Positions 22,964 through 35,000 of a stretch of 64,000 bases of DNA are shown piece after piece. The position numbers and the translations under genes are program-made. Source of the stretch: Nakataea oryzae (lineage: Eukaryota; Ascomycota; Sordariomycetes; Magnaporthales; Magnaporthaceae); assembly GCA_003049435.1 (NCBI GenBank), contig PYSQ01000064.1, forward strand, positions 963-64,962, read 5' to 3'. Within the stretch, counting starts at the first letter, position 1. The number at the start of each line of letters is the position of its first letter. The notes below the pieces were generated by a model. The model worked only from the letters and a program-made list of their open reading frames with translations, was not told where the DNA came from and searched no databases.

Positions 22964-25900
22964 GCAGTCTGGTGCACCTGGTGCAGAGACGGGTCAGTGG
23001 AAGGTTTGAATGGCCACCCGCGTGCTCTGTTACGTGGCTTCTACCCGCGAATCTGCAGGGAGATTCCAAGTTTGAAGCAGGCCACTGGAAGAGAAGGACT
23101 TGGGGGGTCCTTAGCTGTTGAGAGTTTTCCTGAATGAAGCCAGGACGTGTCGCTGGGTAGCGGTGCTGAAACTGTCGAGGGAGTGAAGCATGAAGCTATA
23201 GATTTGCTCGGAATTTGCTGAGTGAGGTAGACGCTGGATTAACTAATAGACATATAGTCATGGAATAGAAAAGTGGGGTAGATGCTATCGCAGCTGCTTC
23301 CATTTAAAACTCGGCGATTCTTCAGTCAGAACTCGGCGATAGTGACGATGCATAAGAGACGACGCTGCTTGGACAGGATATCAGCCCCTGAATCGCACCG
23401 TGCGTGGACACGGCATGTGTCATACAAACTGTACCCCTTTTTTCAACGCAGCTTCTTGGCGACGACGGCGGCTTTCGGAGGGACTTGAGCGAGTGTAGAA
23501 AAAAGGGAGCACAGAAGGGCCATCAAAAAAGCATAAAAAAGATCTTTGTAGTACTAGCAGACCTGAAATTCCTGATGATGTCTCTGCGCGCCTTCTCCGT
23601 GCGCTTAGATGCTGCCTCACCTGTGACTATTGCAGGTTCTTCGGGGGGACATGGGGCTCGGTGATTTTCGACCATCGTGCCAGCCGGATTGGAAAGTACA
23701 GGCAGCTCTATGGCTGACGAAAGGCTAAATCATCCCGGGAAAAGCCAGAGGAGCATCAATCGAGGGCTTGACTGCCTCACCGACTGGCTGCAACGTCCGA
23801 AGACATTGCAAGCCAACAGGAGTATTCTTGCACTCCTTCGTCCAACAGATAATCCCAACGCAGAATCCTTGCGATCAATGATGACATCTCGTATGAATAA
23901 AAGCTTGTGTGTATGTGTGGAAATCAAACTGCAGGCCTTGTGATGCTCGAGATACAAGCCGAGACGTGAGCAGAGAGACGGGACGAACACTCTGGAATCC
24001 GGCGTGCACCATCCATTGGCTCTTAATGGGATCGAACCAGGACCTGTCGGTGACAGGAGATTCGTTTCCAGGATGACTTGGCTCGCTGGCGTTTCCCAGC
24101 AAAAAAAAACAGGATATATCTAGGCTGAAGTATTTATTTCACGCATTGTTCCTCCCTTCCGTCCTCTGTCCGAGGAGATCCGCTTGGTGCTGTCAATGAG
24201 AAATTTTATTTCGCTGTTTTGCACTACAAGGCTCTCGAAGATGGCCGCTGCCACAAATCCGCCGAAAGAAACCCATTTATCAACAGTCGCTCGTCACGAG
24301 ATTGTGACTGCATTGCGGCCGTGTTGCCAGCTGCGAACACGGCCAAGTCAGCAGTGTGAATAGACTCTTCCTATGGAGCTTATGATGACGGGCAGACGGA
24401 TGCAGCCAGCGGCAAGTGCGGTCGCAATCCTCGATCACCAGATTCACTCGGCCGCTCCCAAGGCATCCAAGGGCGATCCCAGCAGCTGAACCAGCCGCTC
24501 GGGGAACAGAATAGGATGGTGTTCTTGAATGAACGCGGAGTCGTGGTGATGTCGCTTTGAGGCTTGAGCTAGTCGCGATTCTAGACAATTTAAGCGAGAG
24601 CAGAGGTCCGGATTGTGCTAAAGTCCTCATTCAGATGTCAGGAAAGACGTGATATTGGCCAAGAGGAAGCAAAGATAGATAAGCGACGGGAGAAAAAGGG
24701 AGCTACGCGGGATAATTTGCCTCAGCACTCCAAGCATATCCGACGAGCGCCGTGCGTCCGCTGGCTTCGATGCTCATTTTTGTGGCATCCGTGGGTGGCT
24801 TGTTAGCCACATAAACATTAGCAATGGCCTTGACTACAACTAGAGGAATCGCCGCGGGTCAGGCATGACGACAGCTGGTGGCGGAATCACGCAATCGCCC
24901 CGGACAGGCGATTTTGGGTGAGAAGGATTTGGCAGGCCCCAAGAGCCTTGTGGGGAAGGGTTGCATGAGCCTGGAGGCCTTCGGGGCAGCAATCTCCCGC
25001 CTGGGGCTGGAGATGGCTTTGTGGCTACAATCGCAAGATGCCTTTCGGATAGCCCATTGTTTGAGGCAGTTGTCGTGCGTCCCAGCTGAGGCCGAAGGTG
25101 CAATTGCTAGCTGTTGAGACGACAGTCGCGTGTCCTCGAGGAACGTGTGCGCAAACAGGGAGGGAAAGACACATTAAGACATGATTCCAGCCAAGTCAGG
25201 ATGGTCAGGTCCGTCCCAGAAAAAGAGATTGGTCGAATATGCTTGGACTGATCTTGCTGCCTGCTGGTCTTCCTGTATCATCCATAGGCAATAATGGACC
25301 GAATCACAATGTCCAAAAGTCGAAAGTCCAAGAGAGGCAAGGGCGGGCTGAAGAAATAAGAAGGAAGGGCCACTGGGCTGAGAGTGAGGACGGGGAGCAG
25401 AACTAGGGTACTTTAGGCGAGGCAGGTACCGTACCGACTTGCCGGATACTCCAGAGCAGGTGTATGTATGTACTGTGAAAGTTGGCATGACAATCCCTTT
25501 TACTTTTCTCAGTCTTTTTTTTTGTGAGGACAAGACTAGGCAGGTAGTCCCTGGGTGGCTCGTTCTGGCCCAGCTCCAGCTCCACTGGGGACGTGGGGGC
25601 GAGTCGAAGCTGCTTCGAACAAAACGAACAAACAAAACACGTGCTGGCGCTCGACCGGGGTGGCGCTTGCTGCTGCCCTCGCAGACAGACTCGATAAGCG
25701 TGGGGGGCGACGCTCGCTCTGGCTCTGGCTCTGTGTGTAGTGCTAGCTATGATGGCTCTGCGCTCCCAAGTGCCAGCGGCGCGTTGACGCTTGAGGCCGG
25801 CCAGCGTGCCAGCGACGGATTCGGACGCTGGTATCGACGATGGTTGGCTTGCGGGCGACATCATGCGGGTCCTCTGCGATGTCGCCATTTGCGCCCAGGA

Positions 25901-27054
25901 TGAGGTCGCGCACGGCGGGCCCAATCAAGGGCCGCTGGCGGCGCTAGCGTGCAAGGGGCCACGCCCTCGTGCAGGGACCCCTGCAACAGGGCGCAGCTGG
26001 GACCCCTCTGGCAGCCTTCAAGGTTTTGTACCCAGCACGAATACACCCATTGATAATTGGCGGTAGGGTTCGCCCGGAGACGCGCAAATTGCTTTTTCCC
26101 GAGGGCGTGATGGAGACTCAGCAGCGCCGAAGGCTGTGCCTTTTGCCTCGCTGCTGTGGCCTGGCTGTGGTCGATTGCAGCTCCCACCGGCGCTGTCCGC
26201 TGGCAGCTACTCAGCTATGCTAAGTAGTAGCTACATACCTACACCCACCCTACCCCAGGATGTCCATTCGATGTTCCCCGGCGCCGTCGCTCCCCTCCCC
26301 CCTGGGCGTGGGGCCTCCCGTCTGCTCGGCATGCAGGAGGTCAGCCCCCCACCACCCACCACACCCCAACATCATCTTGCATCGTAACGCAACACCGTAA
26401 ACCGCGCTTATAAACCTGCCGTGCGCTTTCCTGCGCCTGCGCGTTCCATGATGCTTTGGGGCTGGGCGAAACAATAAACCAAAAAAGTAAATGGATGATC
26501 CTTGTCTTTCCTGGGGCTGGGCGAGGGTGGGTGCTTCCGGGCTGGCCTGGCCCAGCGAAGGCGGGGAGGTACCTGCTGTCTGTATCATGCCTGGCCAACC
26601 TTTGCGTATTGGAGCCCTATTCTTCTGGCAGCCAATCTGAGCTTTGGTGTGCACGGCGGCCCTCTCCGTCCCAAATCACACAAATCCAGCCCTCCTCCGT
26701 CTCGTCTCGAGCCGTGGCTACCTATCCTATCTCCCATGCACCTGGCTCCTGCCCCTGCCTCGAGAACCTACCCAGGGTTAGGCTGTAGGCTCCGCTTCTC
26801 GCGCGCGGCGCACTCAAACAGACCAAGGAGCACACCTCTTGGGATACATAAACGGCCCGGACGCGCACCTCGAGCATTTGTGCTCCTGCCCGCAGTTCTG
26901 GTGCGCGGAGCAGTCCATTGCCATCCTCCATCCTGTCCTCGCAGGGCTTGAGTCGGGCGGACAAAGCAAACCAGCGAGATTCTCCCCGCCTGCCACCCCT
27001 TCTTAGCCTGCCTCGACAGGATAAGACAGGCAAGACAGCCGAGCTCTACCCGCC
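22964..27054. other. 4.1-kb gene-free region upstream of sulfate permease
   Basis: The longest gene-free interval on this side. From 23000 to 24700 it is AT-richer; from 25000 to 27000 GC-rich with CT-rich stretches near 26200-26400 and a TATAAA at about 26410. Frames on both strands are short, overlapping and low in family character. It probably holds the MFS 3' UTR and an extended sulfate-permease promoter/leader. No transposon ends, tRNA or rRNA were recognised. Confidence 0.5.
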
Positions 27055-29696
27055 ATGGCGCCCGCCCGCGCGGCAGCCCGCCTTGTCGGAATCGACAGCG
27101 ACCGGTACAACAAGGAACGGCGCACCGCCATCCCCGGCGTCCCCGTGGGCGTTTCCCTCTATGTTGAGACGGAACCCACCGCCAAAGATGCGTTGATGCA
27201 GCTCGTGCCGACCAGGAGCGACGTCAGATCCTACTTCCGTTCACTGTTCCCCTTTCTCAACTGGATCTTGCACTACAACCTGACATGGCTGGCCGGGGAC
27301 CTCATCGCCGGTGAGCACCGCCCCAGCAGTCTCTCTCCCTCTCGTGAAGTTGTAGGGTGTCTGCTGACTCCAGCTAGGAATCACGGTGGGCTTCGTGGTG
27401 GTGCCGCAAGGCATGGCCTACGCCGGCCTGGCTCAGCTGCCGCCCGAGTTTGGACTCTACACCTCGTTCGTCGGCTTCGTGCTCTACTGGGCCTTCGCCA
27501 CAAGCAAAGACATAACGATCGGTACCGTCGCCGTCATGTCCACCATTGTGGGGAACGTGGTGATACGAGTCCACGACACCCAACCCGACATACCTGCCGA
27601 ACAGGTTGCGCGCTGCCTGGCCCTCCTGTCTGGTGCTGTGCTGCTTGGCCTGGGCCTGCTCCGCCTCGGCTTCGTCGTCGAGTTTATATCCCTTACCGCA
27701 ATCGCATCTTTTATGACGGGCGCCGCCATCAGCATCGCCTGCGGACAGGTGCCGTCCATGATGGGCCTCAGCAGCGTCAACACGCGCGAGCCGACCTACC
27801 TGGTCATCATCAACACCCTCAAGGCGTTGCCGCAGACCAAGCTGGATGCTGCAATGGGGCTCTCGGCCCTCGCCATGCTCTACCTGATCCGCGGGTTCTG
27901 CAATTTCATGGCCAAGCGACAGCCGCGCAGGCAGAAGATGTGGTTCTTTATTGCTACCCTCCGCATGGCCTTTGTCATACTGCTCTATATCCTGATTAGT
28001 TATTTGGTCAACCGCAACGTGACTGATGCCAAGAAAGCAAAGTTCAAGATCCTCGGACCGGTACCTAGCGGTAAGTTGGCCAGGCCGTCGTGATCTACGT
28101 ACTCATACGGAGCTAGAGGGCTGACAGTAAGTGCATCGATTCTGCGACAGGGTTCCAACACACTGGCGCCCCCGTGATGAGCAAGAGGGTCCTCGACGCA
28201 GTTATACCAGACCTGCCCGTCACTATCATCGTGCTTATCATCGAGCACATTGCCATCTCAAAATCGTTTGGCCGCATCAACAATTACATCATCAACCCGT
28301 CGCAAGAACTTGTTGCTATTGGCTTCTCCAACGTTTTCGGGCCCTTCCTTGGCGGCTACCCGGCCACTGGCTCTTTCTCCCGGACGGCCATCAAGGCCAA
28401 GGCTGGCGTCCGAACGCCCCTGGCAGGCATTTTCACGGCCGCAATTGTGCTGCTGGCGCTCTACGTCCTGACGTCCGTCTTCTTTTACATTCCCTCCGCC
28501 AGCCTGGCAGCCATGATCATCCACGCCGTCGGCGACCTGATTACACCCCCAGCCACGGTTTATCAGTTTTGGATGACGTCGCCGATCGAGGTCGTCATGT
28601 TCTTCGCCGGTGTCTTCCTTACCATTTTCACCAATATCGAGAATGGCATCTATCTCAACATGGCTGCGTCTGCTGCGCTCCTCCTCTTCAGGGTCGCACG
28701 CTCTCCCGGCCGCTTCCTGGGCCAGACGCAGATTTACACCACCACCAGCACCTCGGGCGCTTCGCCCCAGGAACTGGCAGCATCAAAGAGCGGCCGCGAC
28801 GCCTATCTGGACGAGAGGCGCCAGGACAACTCGAACCCCGAAATCCCGATCCAGCAGGTCCACCCTGGGGTCTTTGTCTACAAGTTCCCCGACGGCTTCA
28901 ACTACACAAACTCGGCCGCGCACCTCGACCTGCTCACCATCTACATCTACAGCAAGACGCGTCGCACTGTGCTAGATAACTTTGCCAAAATAGGGGTATG
29001 TGCTACCGACCTTGTTGGACGGCATCGACATGGATACCGCATGGTTGAGACTTGGCTGACGCTGTGCTTATGTGTCTCTCGCAGGACCGCCCGTGGAACG
29101 ACCCTGGGCCACGCCGTGGTCAGACAGTGTCGGAAGACCTGGCGTCGCGGCCGATCCTGCGCGCCGTGATCCTGGACTTCAGCGGGGTCAACCATGTGGA
29201 CGTGACGTCGGTCCAGGCACTCGTAGATCTCCGGAACCAGTTTGCGAGGCACGCGGCACCGTCCCCGGTCGAGTGGCACTTTGCCGCGGTCGGCAACCGA
29301 TGGACCAAGCGCGCCCTCGTGGCGGCGGGATTCGGCTTTGAGGACTCGAGCGCCGCCAGCGTCCCGTCGGGCGGCGTGTCCGAGGCCGACTCCAGGGGCC
29401 GGGACGGCGACTCGGACGCCAGCCCCGGCAAGACGGGCCACACGACGCCCTCGTGGACGCCGCTCTTCAGCGTGTCGGTGGTGGAGAGACCCGAGGGCGT
29501 GCCGCTGCTGGAGCCCCGCGACGACGCTGAAGACCCGGAGAAGAGCGCCGTCGGCTCGCCCCGGGCCAACTCAGCCCGTGGTTCTGAGGCGGGCAGGTTG
29601 GTGCCCGTGTACGGGCTCAACAGACCCTTCTTCCACGTGGACGTGGCCGAGGCTGTGGAAAGCACCATGCTGAGCATTCAAAGCCACGCGCAATAA
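27055..29696 (+). CDS. Sulfate permease, SulP/SLC26 family with STAS domain
   Basis: Proton-coupled sulfate uptake at the plasma membrane. Exons 27055-27310, 27378-28070, 28151-28995 and 29085-29696 give 801 residues. The first ~80 residues are cytosolic. The SulP signature follows (VVPQGMAYAGLAQLPPEFGL, then a GTVAVMS element), and 10-14 hydrophobic segments extend to about residue 500, including NVFGPFLGGYPATGSFSRTA. The cytosolic STAS domain starts near residue 565 (VFVYKFPDGFNYTNSAAHLD), is split by the last intron, and contains AVILDFSGVNHVDVTSVQAL near residue 630. A Ser/Asp-rich insert of about 80 residues follows before the final helix. It resembles the CYS-14/SutB type of fungal permease. 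The start codon sits in ATGGCGCC, resembling half of the CYS3-type site ATGGCGCCAT, but that may be chance. Confidence 0.94.
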
Positions 29697-30808
29697 TGTC
29701 TATTTCCGGTTATCTGGTGTTTCTTTTCTCGTTTAGCTTCTAGACGCGTCTGCTTGGTGGGCTTGGCTCATTGTGCCTTTGGGGTATGGGCCTGCCAGTG
29801 GTTGGGATTGGGATTGGCTGCCGTGGTTGCCTCGTTGGATACACCTCAGCTGCCCCGTCTCTTGTGTTCCTGTCCCAGACCTCATCCTCTTGTATGAAAC
29901 ATCAATACCCGCAGAAACTAGGCCAATAGGATCCTACTCAAGCATCTGACGAGCGCAACCTATGTTGAGACGGTGAGATGCCGACGATGGATGACATGCA
30001 AAGAAAGGACGGCCACAGCCAGCAGTAGTAAGCGCAGGACCGCCCGTTGGATCGCCGAGGCCGACGTCCAGCGGAGCTGCGCCATGCACATGCACGCCTG
30101 CCTATGTACATGTCTGTTGCAGTTGCCGCGGGTGGCGGGGCCTGGCTGCTCAGCCTGCAGATTTGTCACTCGCAGGCCGCAATGACGAGATTGCCCGACT
30201 GCCGAGGGCTTTGGCTGGTGGCGGCGGCGGGCCCCGCCATATGGAGCCCCCTCCATCTCTCTCTCTCTCTCTCTCCCAAAAGGTTCCTGCCGTGCGCCGA
30301 GGAGCACCGAGGGGACTACCGACTTTAACAGATGGTCAGGGCAGCGAGCTCACTGTCAAGGTCCCGGTGCCTTGCACGGCTTGGCAGTGAAAGCCTCCCC
30401 GGCAACCTCTGTTAGCGACACAGGTTGCGTGATTTGTCACTTGTCGAGATGCCGTCGCTCGGTGATTAGTCAACCGACGGCCACGCAATTCCAAGCACCA
30501 CAGCGCGCGCACCCCGGCATGTGTGGATTTTTTTTCTCCACTGCACCGTACCTGCAAGGTTCCTGCGCAGCCCTGCTTGCAGGAGGAGGGGTGGCGGGCG
30601 CGGTCGGAGCTGTGCTGAGTGAGAGTGTGCCCCTCCAGACGCCGAGCATAGCCTGCCAAATTATTTCCAATCGCGCCAGCCCAGCGACGGACGGGACATA
30701 CCTGCGAGTTCCAGTTCCATCCATCCATCCCATTCCATCCCATCCCGCCAGCCGTCTATCCCCCACCTAGTCTTAGCCTCCCTTGTATGTGCAACCTTGG
30801 TGCTTAGG
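29697..30808. other. Intergenic region upstream of thioredoxin
   Basis: About 1.1 kb on the same strand between the permease and thioredoxin genes. It holds a CT microsatellite (30256-30275) and short CATCC repeats near 30720-30745. No gene is recognised. Confidence 0.45.
30256..30275. repeat. CT dinucleotide tract
   Basis: A perfect TC/CT run of 20 nt in intergenic DNA, about 600 nt upstream of the thioredoxin start codon. Such pyrimidine tracts are frequent in fungal promoters. Confidence 0.8.
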
Positions 30809-30814
30809 TATAAA
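30809..30814 (+). promoter_or_regulatory. TATA box of the thioredoxin gene
   Basis: TATAAA lies 64 nt before the ATG at 30873 and 34 nt before the ATG at 30843. Initiation 30-60 nt downstream would give a very short leader, supporting a start at 30873 (leader-containing form) rather than only at 31068. Confidence 0.45.
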
Positions 30815-30872
30815 GAAGGCCCCGCTCCACGTCACTCTCCAAATGAGCCCGAGGGGAGGGGAGGAGAAAAAA

Positions 30873-31521
30873 ATGTCCAAGCTGTTTATCAAGGCAGTCC
30901 TCCCCACCACCGCCGCCACAACCACCCTTCTCGTGCGACCTACCGTCACCGCAACACAAAGAATCACCGTTTGCGCCGCCGCCAGCCGCACAAGACCGCA
31001 GCCCTTCATCCCCCGCACCACGACACCAAGAGTCCCCGCCCGAGGCTTCCGCAGCACGCCCGCAGCCATGTCCGTCCACAAGATCGACAGCCCCGCCGCC
31101 TTCAGCAAGGCCATCGCCGACAACAAGGTCGTCGTCGTCGACTTCTACGCCGACTGGTGCGGCCCCTGCAGGACCATCTCGCCCAAGATTGACACGTGCG
31201 TTGCCCTCCCTCAAAAGCCTTGTTTTTTTCTCGTCTTCCTCCTCCTCCTCCTACTCCTACTCCTTGCAGTCCTTGTCGTGGTCGTTCGCCTTGCTAACAA
31301 TGCTTGCTTCTTTCTTGTACAGGTGGTCCAAGGAGTACCCCAACATCCACTTCGTCAAGGTCAACGTCGACGAGCAGCCGGAGATCTCGCAGGAGTACGA
31401 GGTCAGGGCCATGCCCACCTTCCTCCTGTTCAAGGACGGCACCAAGGTCGATTCCGTCGTTGGCGCCGTCCCTCCCAAGCTGGAGGCTATGATCAAGGCC
31501 AACCACCCGGCGTCGGCTTAA
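30873..31521 (+). CDS. Thioredoxin, probably mitochondrial (dual-start locus)
   Basis: Small disulfide reductase that recycles peroxiredoxins and other thiol enzymes. Exons 30873-31195 and 31323-31521 give 173 residues from the ATG at 30873. The thioredoxin fold occupies the last 108 residues, beginning MSVHKI at the internal ATG 31068; the active site WCGPC is at residues 95-99 of the long form and the cis-Pro loop is AMPTF. The first 65 residues have no Asp or Glu, several Arg/Lys, many Ser/Thr/Ala, and end ARGFRSTPAA, a textbook mitochondrial presequence with an R-x-F/S-type cleavage region. A further in-frame ATG at 30843 would add ten residues. The internal ATG gives a standard 108-residue cytosolic protein, so one gene could serve both compartments. 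The intron interrupts the fold just after the active-site helix. Confidence 0.9.
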
Positions 31522-32022
31522 ACCGCTAGATGACACGGGCAAGAAGAGAACGTGGATGTTTTGTTGCCATGATTTGATTCCTGGACCGGTTTCCATTAAG
31601 CCAAGAGGAAGATGGTACAATCAGCGGCGCCTTGCCGACGCCACAAGATTTGCATATATACCCCTTCTTCAAGGCTCAGACAGAACACCAAGAGACAAAC
31701 CAAGTAAAAATGATTCAAGATTGAAGTCACACCGGCTCCCCGTGAACTCGCCAAGGTTAAAACACGTGGTATCATTCCAAAGGCTTGCAGGCTACCGGCT
31801 TTATGATGCTAAGGATTGTTGCGCTGAAAGAAAGAAAGAAAAAAAGTTGTAATAATTCAACAGAAAAGAAACTTTGATTTTTCAAAACCACCATCACCCT
31901 GTTGAGAAACTCCGCGTGTGAAGAGAGGAAAAGAGAAGGGCGTAAAAAAAGAGAAAGCAAAGATAGGCCAAGAAATGACAGGGGAACCAATTTCCCAAAC
32001 CGAACCCAAAACAAACCTCCGT
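31522..32022. other. Convergent 3' intergenic region
   Basis: 500 nt between the stop codons of the thioredoxin gene (plus) and the ankyrin-type gene (minus), with A/G-rich and T-rich tracts. It presumably holds both terminators and polyadenylation sites. Confidence 0.5.
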
Positions 32023-35000
32023 CTAATTCAATTCGCCAGTGATATACCCAATCTGCCTGCGCCCTGCGACGCCAGCCTGCCCCAGCGTGCCAGCGAGCGC
32101 GGCCTGGGACTCGACGAGAGCGCGCTGCTGCGAGAGGCGGGCGCGCGTGCGCCCGTCGGCCGCCTGCTCGTAGCGCGCAATCTCTTCGCGCTCGGCCGCG
32201 CGGACGGCCGAGATCTGCCGCTCGGCCTCGACCTGCTCCTCGCGCAGCGTCTTGTTGTACTCGATGTGGCGGCGCTGCTTGCGGCCCTCGGCCTCGATCT
32301 CCGTCTCGGCAATGAGCCGGGCCTTCTCGAGCTCCGACTCGGCCGCGAGGCGCGCGTGGTTGAGCGCCGCCTCGCGCTCGGCCCGCTGCTGCGCCACTTT
32401 GCGCGCAAACGCCTCCTCCTCCACCGCCGTCCACTCGCGCAGCGCAACTATCTTGTCGGCCCGCCGCCGCCGCTCGCGCGCGTCCTCGATGGCCGCCTTC
32501 TCCTCGGCGATGCGGTTCTGCAGCTCCGCCATCTCGCCCGTCCGCACCAGCGCCCCGTTGTGCTCCTCGCGCTCCAGCCGCCGCCGCTCCGCCCGCGCCC
32601 GCCGCTCGCGCTCCGCCCGCAGCAGGTCTTCCGGCAGGCCCTGGGCGCCGTCGGGCTGCGGCCCGTCGTTGGCGTAGAAGACGCTCGACGCCCGGTTCGC
32701 CTTGAGTAGCGTCAGCAGCTGCTCGCGGTTTTCCTCGCCGCCCAGCCTGGCGCCCGTCATGACGCGCGCCACGTATTCCGTCGGCGAGTACGTGAAGCTC
32801 CCGTCCGTGAAGTAGTTGAAGGGCTTGTTGATGTGTTTCCACATGCCCACCTTTAGCAGCGCCTTCGTCGTCGTTACTGGCTCTTGCGACTCGAAAGCCA
32901 GGAGCAGGACTGACTTTTCTTCTAGCCGGATGGACAGATCCGTCCCATGCTCTATCAGGAACGCCATCGCCTTCTCCATGGCCTTCTCTCGCGCCGGCGT
33001 CAGGGGTACGTCGGCCGCGTGGAGACATATCTCCCCCAGAGCGCTGCGCCCGCCGTGCAGAGGGCTGGGGAAATCCACGTCGTGTCCGAACTCGGCGAGT
33101 ACCTGCATTGCTTGTAGGTTCAGTTCCCGCGCCGCGTTATGCATCGAACCGTCGTCCTTGGACGGCTCTGCCGCGAGAACAGACGTCATCATGGCCGTTC
33201 CGACATCGCCGCCCATCCGCGTCGCCACCGTAAGTGCCGTGTTTCCTGTTGCGTCCGTGACATTGACAACGTCTGGGTCTGCCAGGATGAGCGCCCGTAC
33301 GATATCGAGTCGCCGGCTCTGCACAGCCACCATGAGCGGCGTCGTCTTGGTCACTGTCGTCTCGAAGTCCACCTTGGCGCCATTGTCAATCAACATCAGG
33401 ATAACGGCGCTGCTGATTCTCTTCTGGGGTTGCAGGAGAGCCCAGAGAAGCAGGCTGACCTGCTCCTCCTCTTCGACCTCGTCCGCGACCCGCGCCGCCG
33501 TCATCCTGTCAAAATAGTATCCGGCGTCCAGAAGGGTTTGGACCATCTTTGTGGATCTCGGGTAACAGTCCAGTGCCTTGAACACAACGGGCTGCGAGTC
33601 TGGCTGCTCTGTTACGACGTCAAGTCCCACCTCCCCGTCCCTGTACTGCGTAAATATGGACACGAGCTCCAGAGCCTGGTCCTCGGGAAGACCGAGCTCG
33701 AAGACGCACGGCAATGCCATGGCGACCGCCTGAGGCGTCGGCTTCTGCGCCAGAAGCTGCTGGATGAGCTCTGCGTCGCCCGACCTCGCCGCCGTCTGGA
33801 GCGCCACCCCGGAATCAAAGCTCACGTCGGCACCCGAAGCAAAGAGGAGTTCGGCGAACCGCCTGGCGATCGCGTCCCTGTCGGATCCGTAAGCGTCAAT
33901 CGCAGAAACAAGTGCTGAGGAGACGCCGTCGCCTGATGCGCCTTTTTCCAGCAGACGCTTGGCAACCATCAGCCCGTCCTCGGAGAGCCAGATATGCCTG
34001 CTGACCAGACTGAAGGCTTGCCCAAAGGTCCAGGAGAGATCCGAAGGCGAGATTTCGCGCTCGAGGAAGAGGTCGATGACGGGCAACAGCAACTTCTGCG
34101 TCGCATCGCACAGCGCCCGGCACGCGTTGGCCGTGGGCGAAGCACCGTTTTCGAGCAACAGCCGCACCAGCTTCAGGTCGATCTGCTCCTCGTCGTTGAC
34201 GGCCTTGGTGAGAGCGACGTGGACATCCTCGCCCGCTGGTAGTCCCGCTTCGAAAAGCATCTCGATGACTTCGTACCGGGGCCCCGCTGCGAGTCGCCAG
34301 CTGGCCTTGAGGGACTGGATCATGGCCATGTGGGACGGAGGCTTCTGGTTGCCACCGACGTCCTCGAGCCCAAGCATGATACGCAGACTGCCGAGGAAGG
34401 CGCTGCGGGTTGCCGTCCAGATGGCCTCGCTTCTGTTGTGGTCCAGGCTGCAACCCCACTTCAGCAGGAGCCGAACGAGGTCCATGCCTTTGTCGCCGTA
34501 TTTCACCGCCGACACCAGCTCGGCGTCAACAACCTCGCCAGAGACGCCCCTCTCAAGCAGCAGGCGGACAACGGCACAGCGCTGTTGAAGGTCACTGATC
34601 GAGGTCGATGCCTGAAAGCCTCTGAGCAGTGTCTCCTTCTTCAATGTCGCGGGCGTCGAGAGGAGCACCTTGAGGACCTCGTGAGCGCCCGACCTACAGG
34701 CTTCGACAATGGCCTGCCCGTCTTGGTGTTCGACACTGGCCCCGGCACTGACGAGAGCGTTGACGAGCATGAGATCCCCGGCCGAAGCCGCAACGAGGAG
34801 GGCATCCGAAACCTCCAATCCCGAAGCCCCTGCGCGTAGGAGCATCTGGCAGACGTCCTTTCGCATATCCAGGTCTTTCATCTGCATCGCCTCGGTCAAC
34901 ACGCAGTTGAGCACAGGGACGGTGTACTTTCTGGGTGACTTTGTGAGCACGAGCCCGGCTATGTCGTTCCTCTGCTTCTTAATCGCCAACGTGAGCGCCT

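Noticed and set aside
24028..24038. tRNA B-box-like sequence on the minus strand (GGTTCGATCCC)
   Set aside because: The T stem pairs only three of five bases, and no A box or acceptor stem can be fitted upstream.
27055..27064. CYS3-type sulfur regulatory site at the sulfate permease start
   Set aside because: Only ATGGCGCC of ATGGCGCCAT matches and it coincides with the start codon; no second copy was found upstream.
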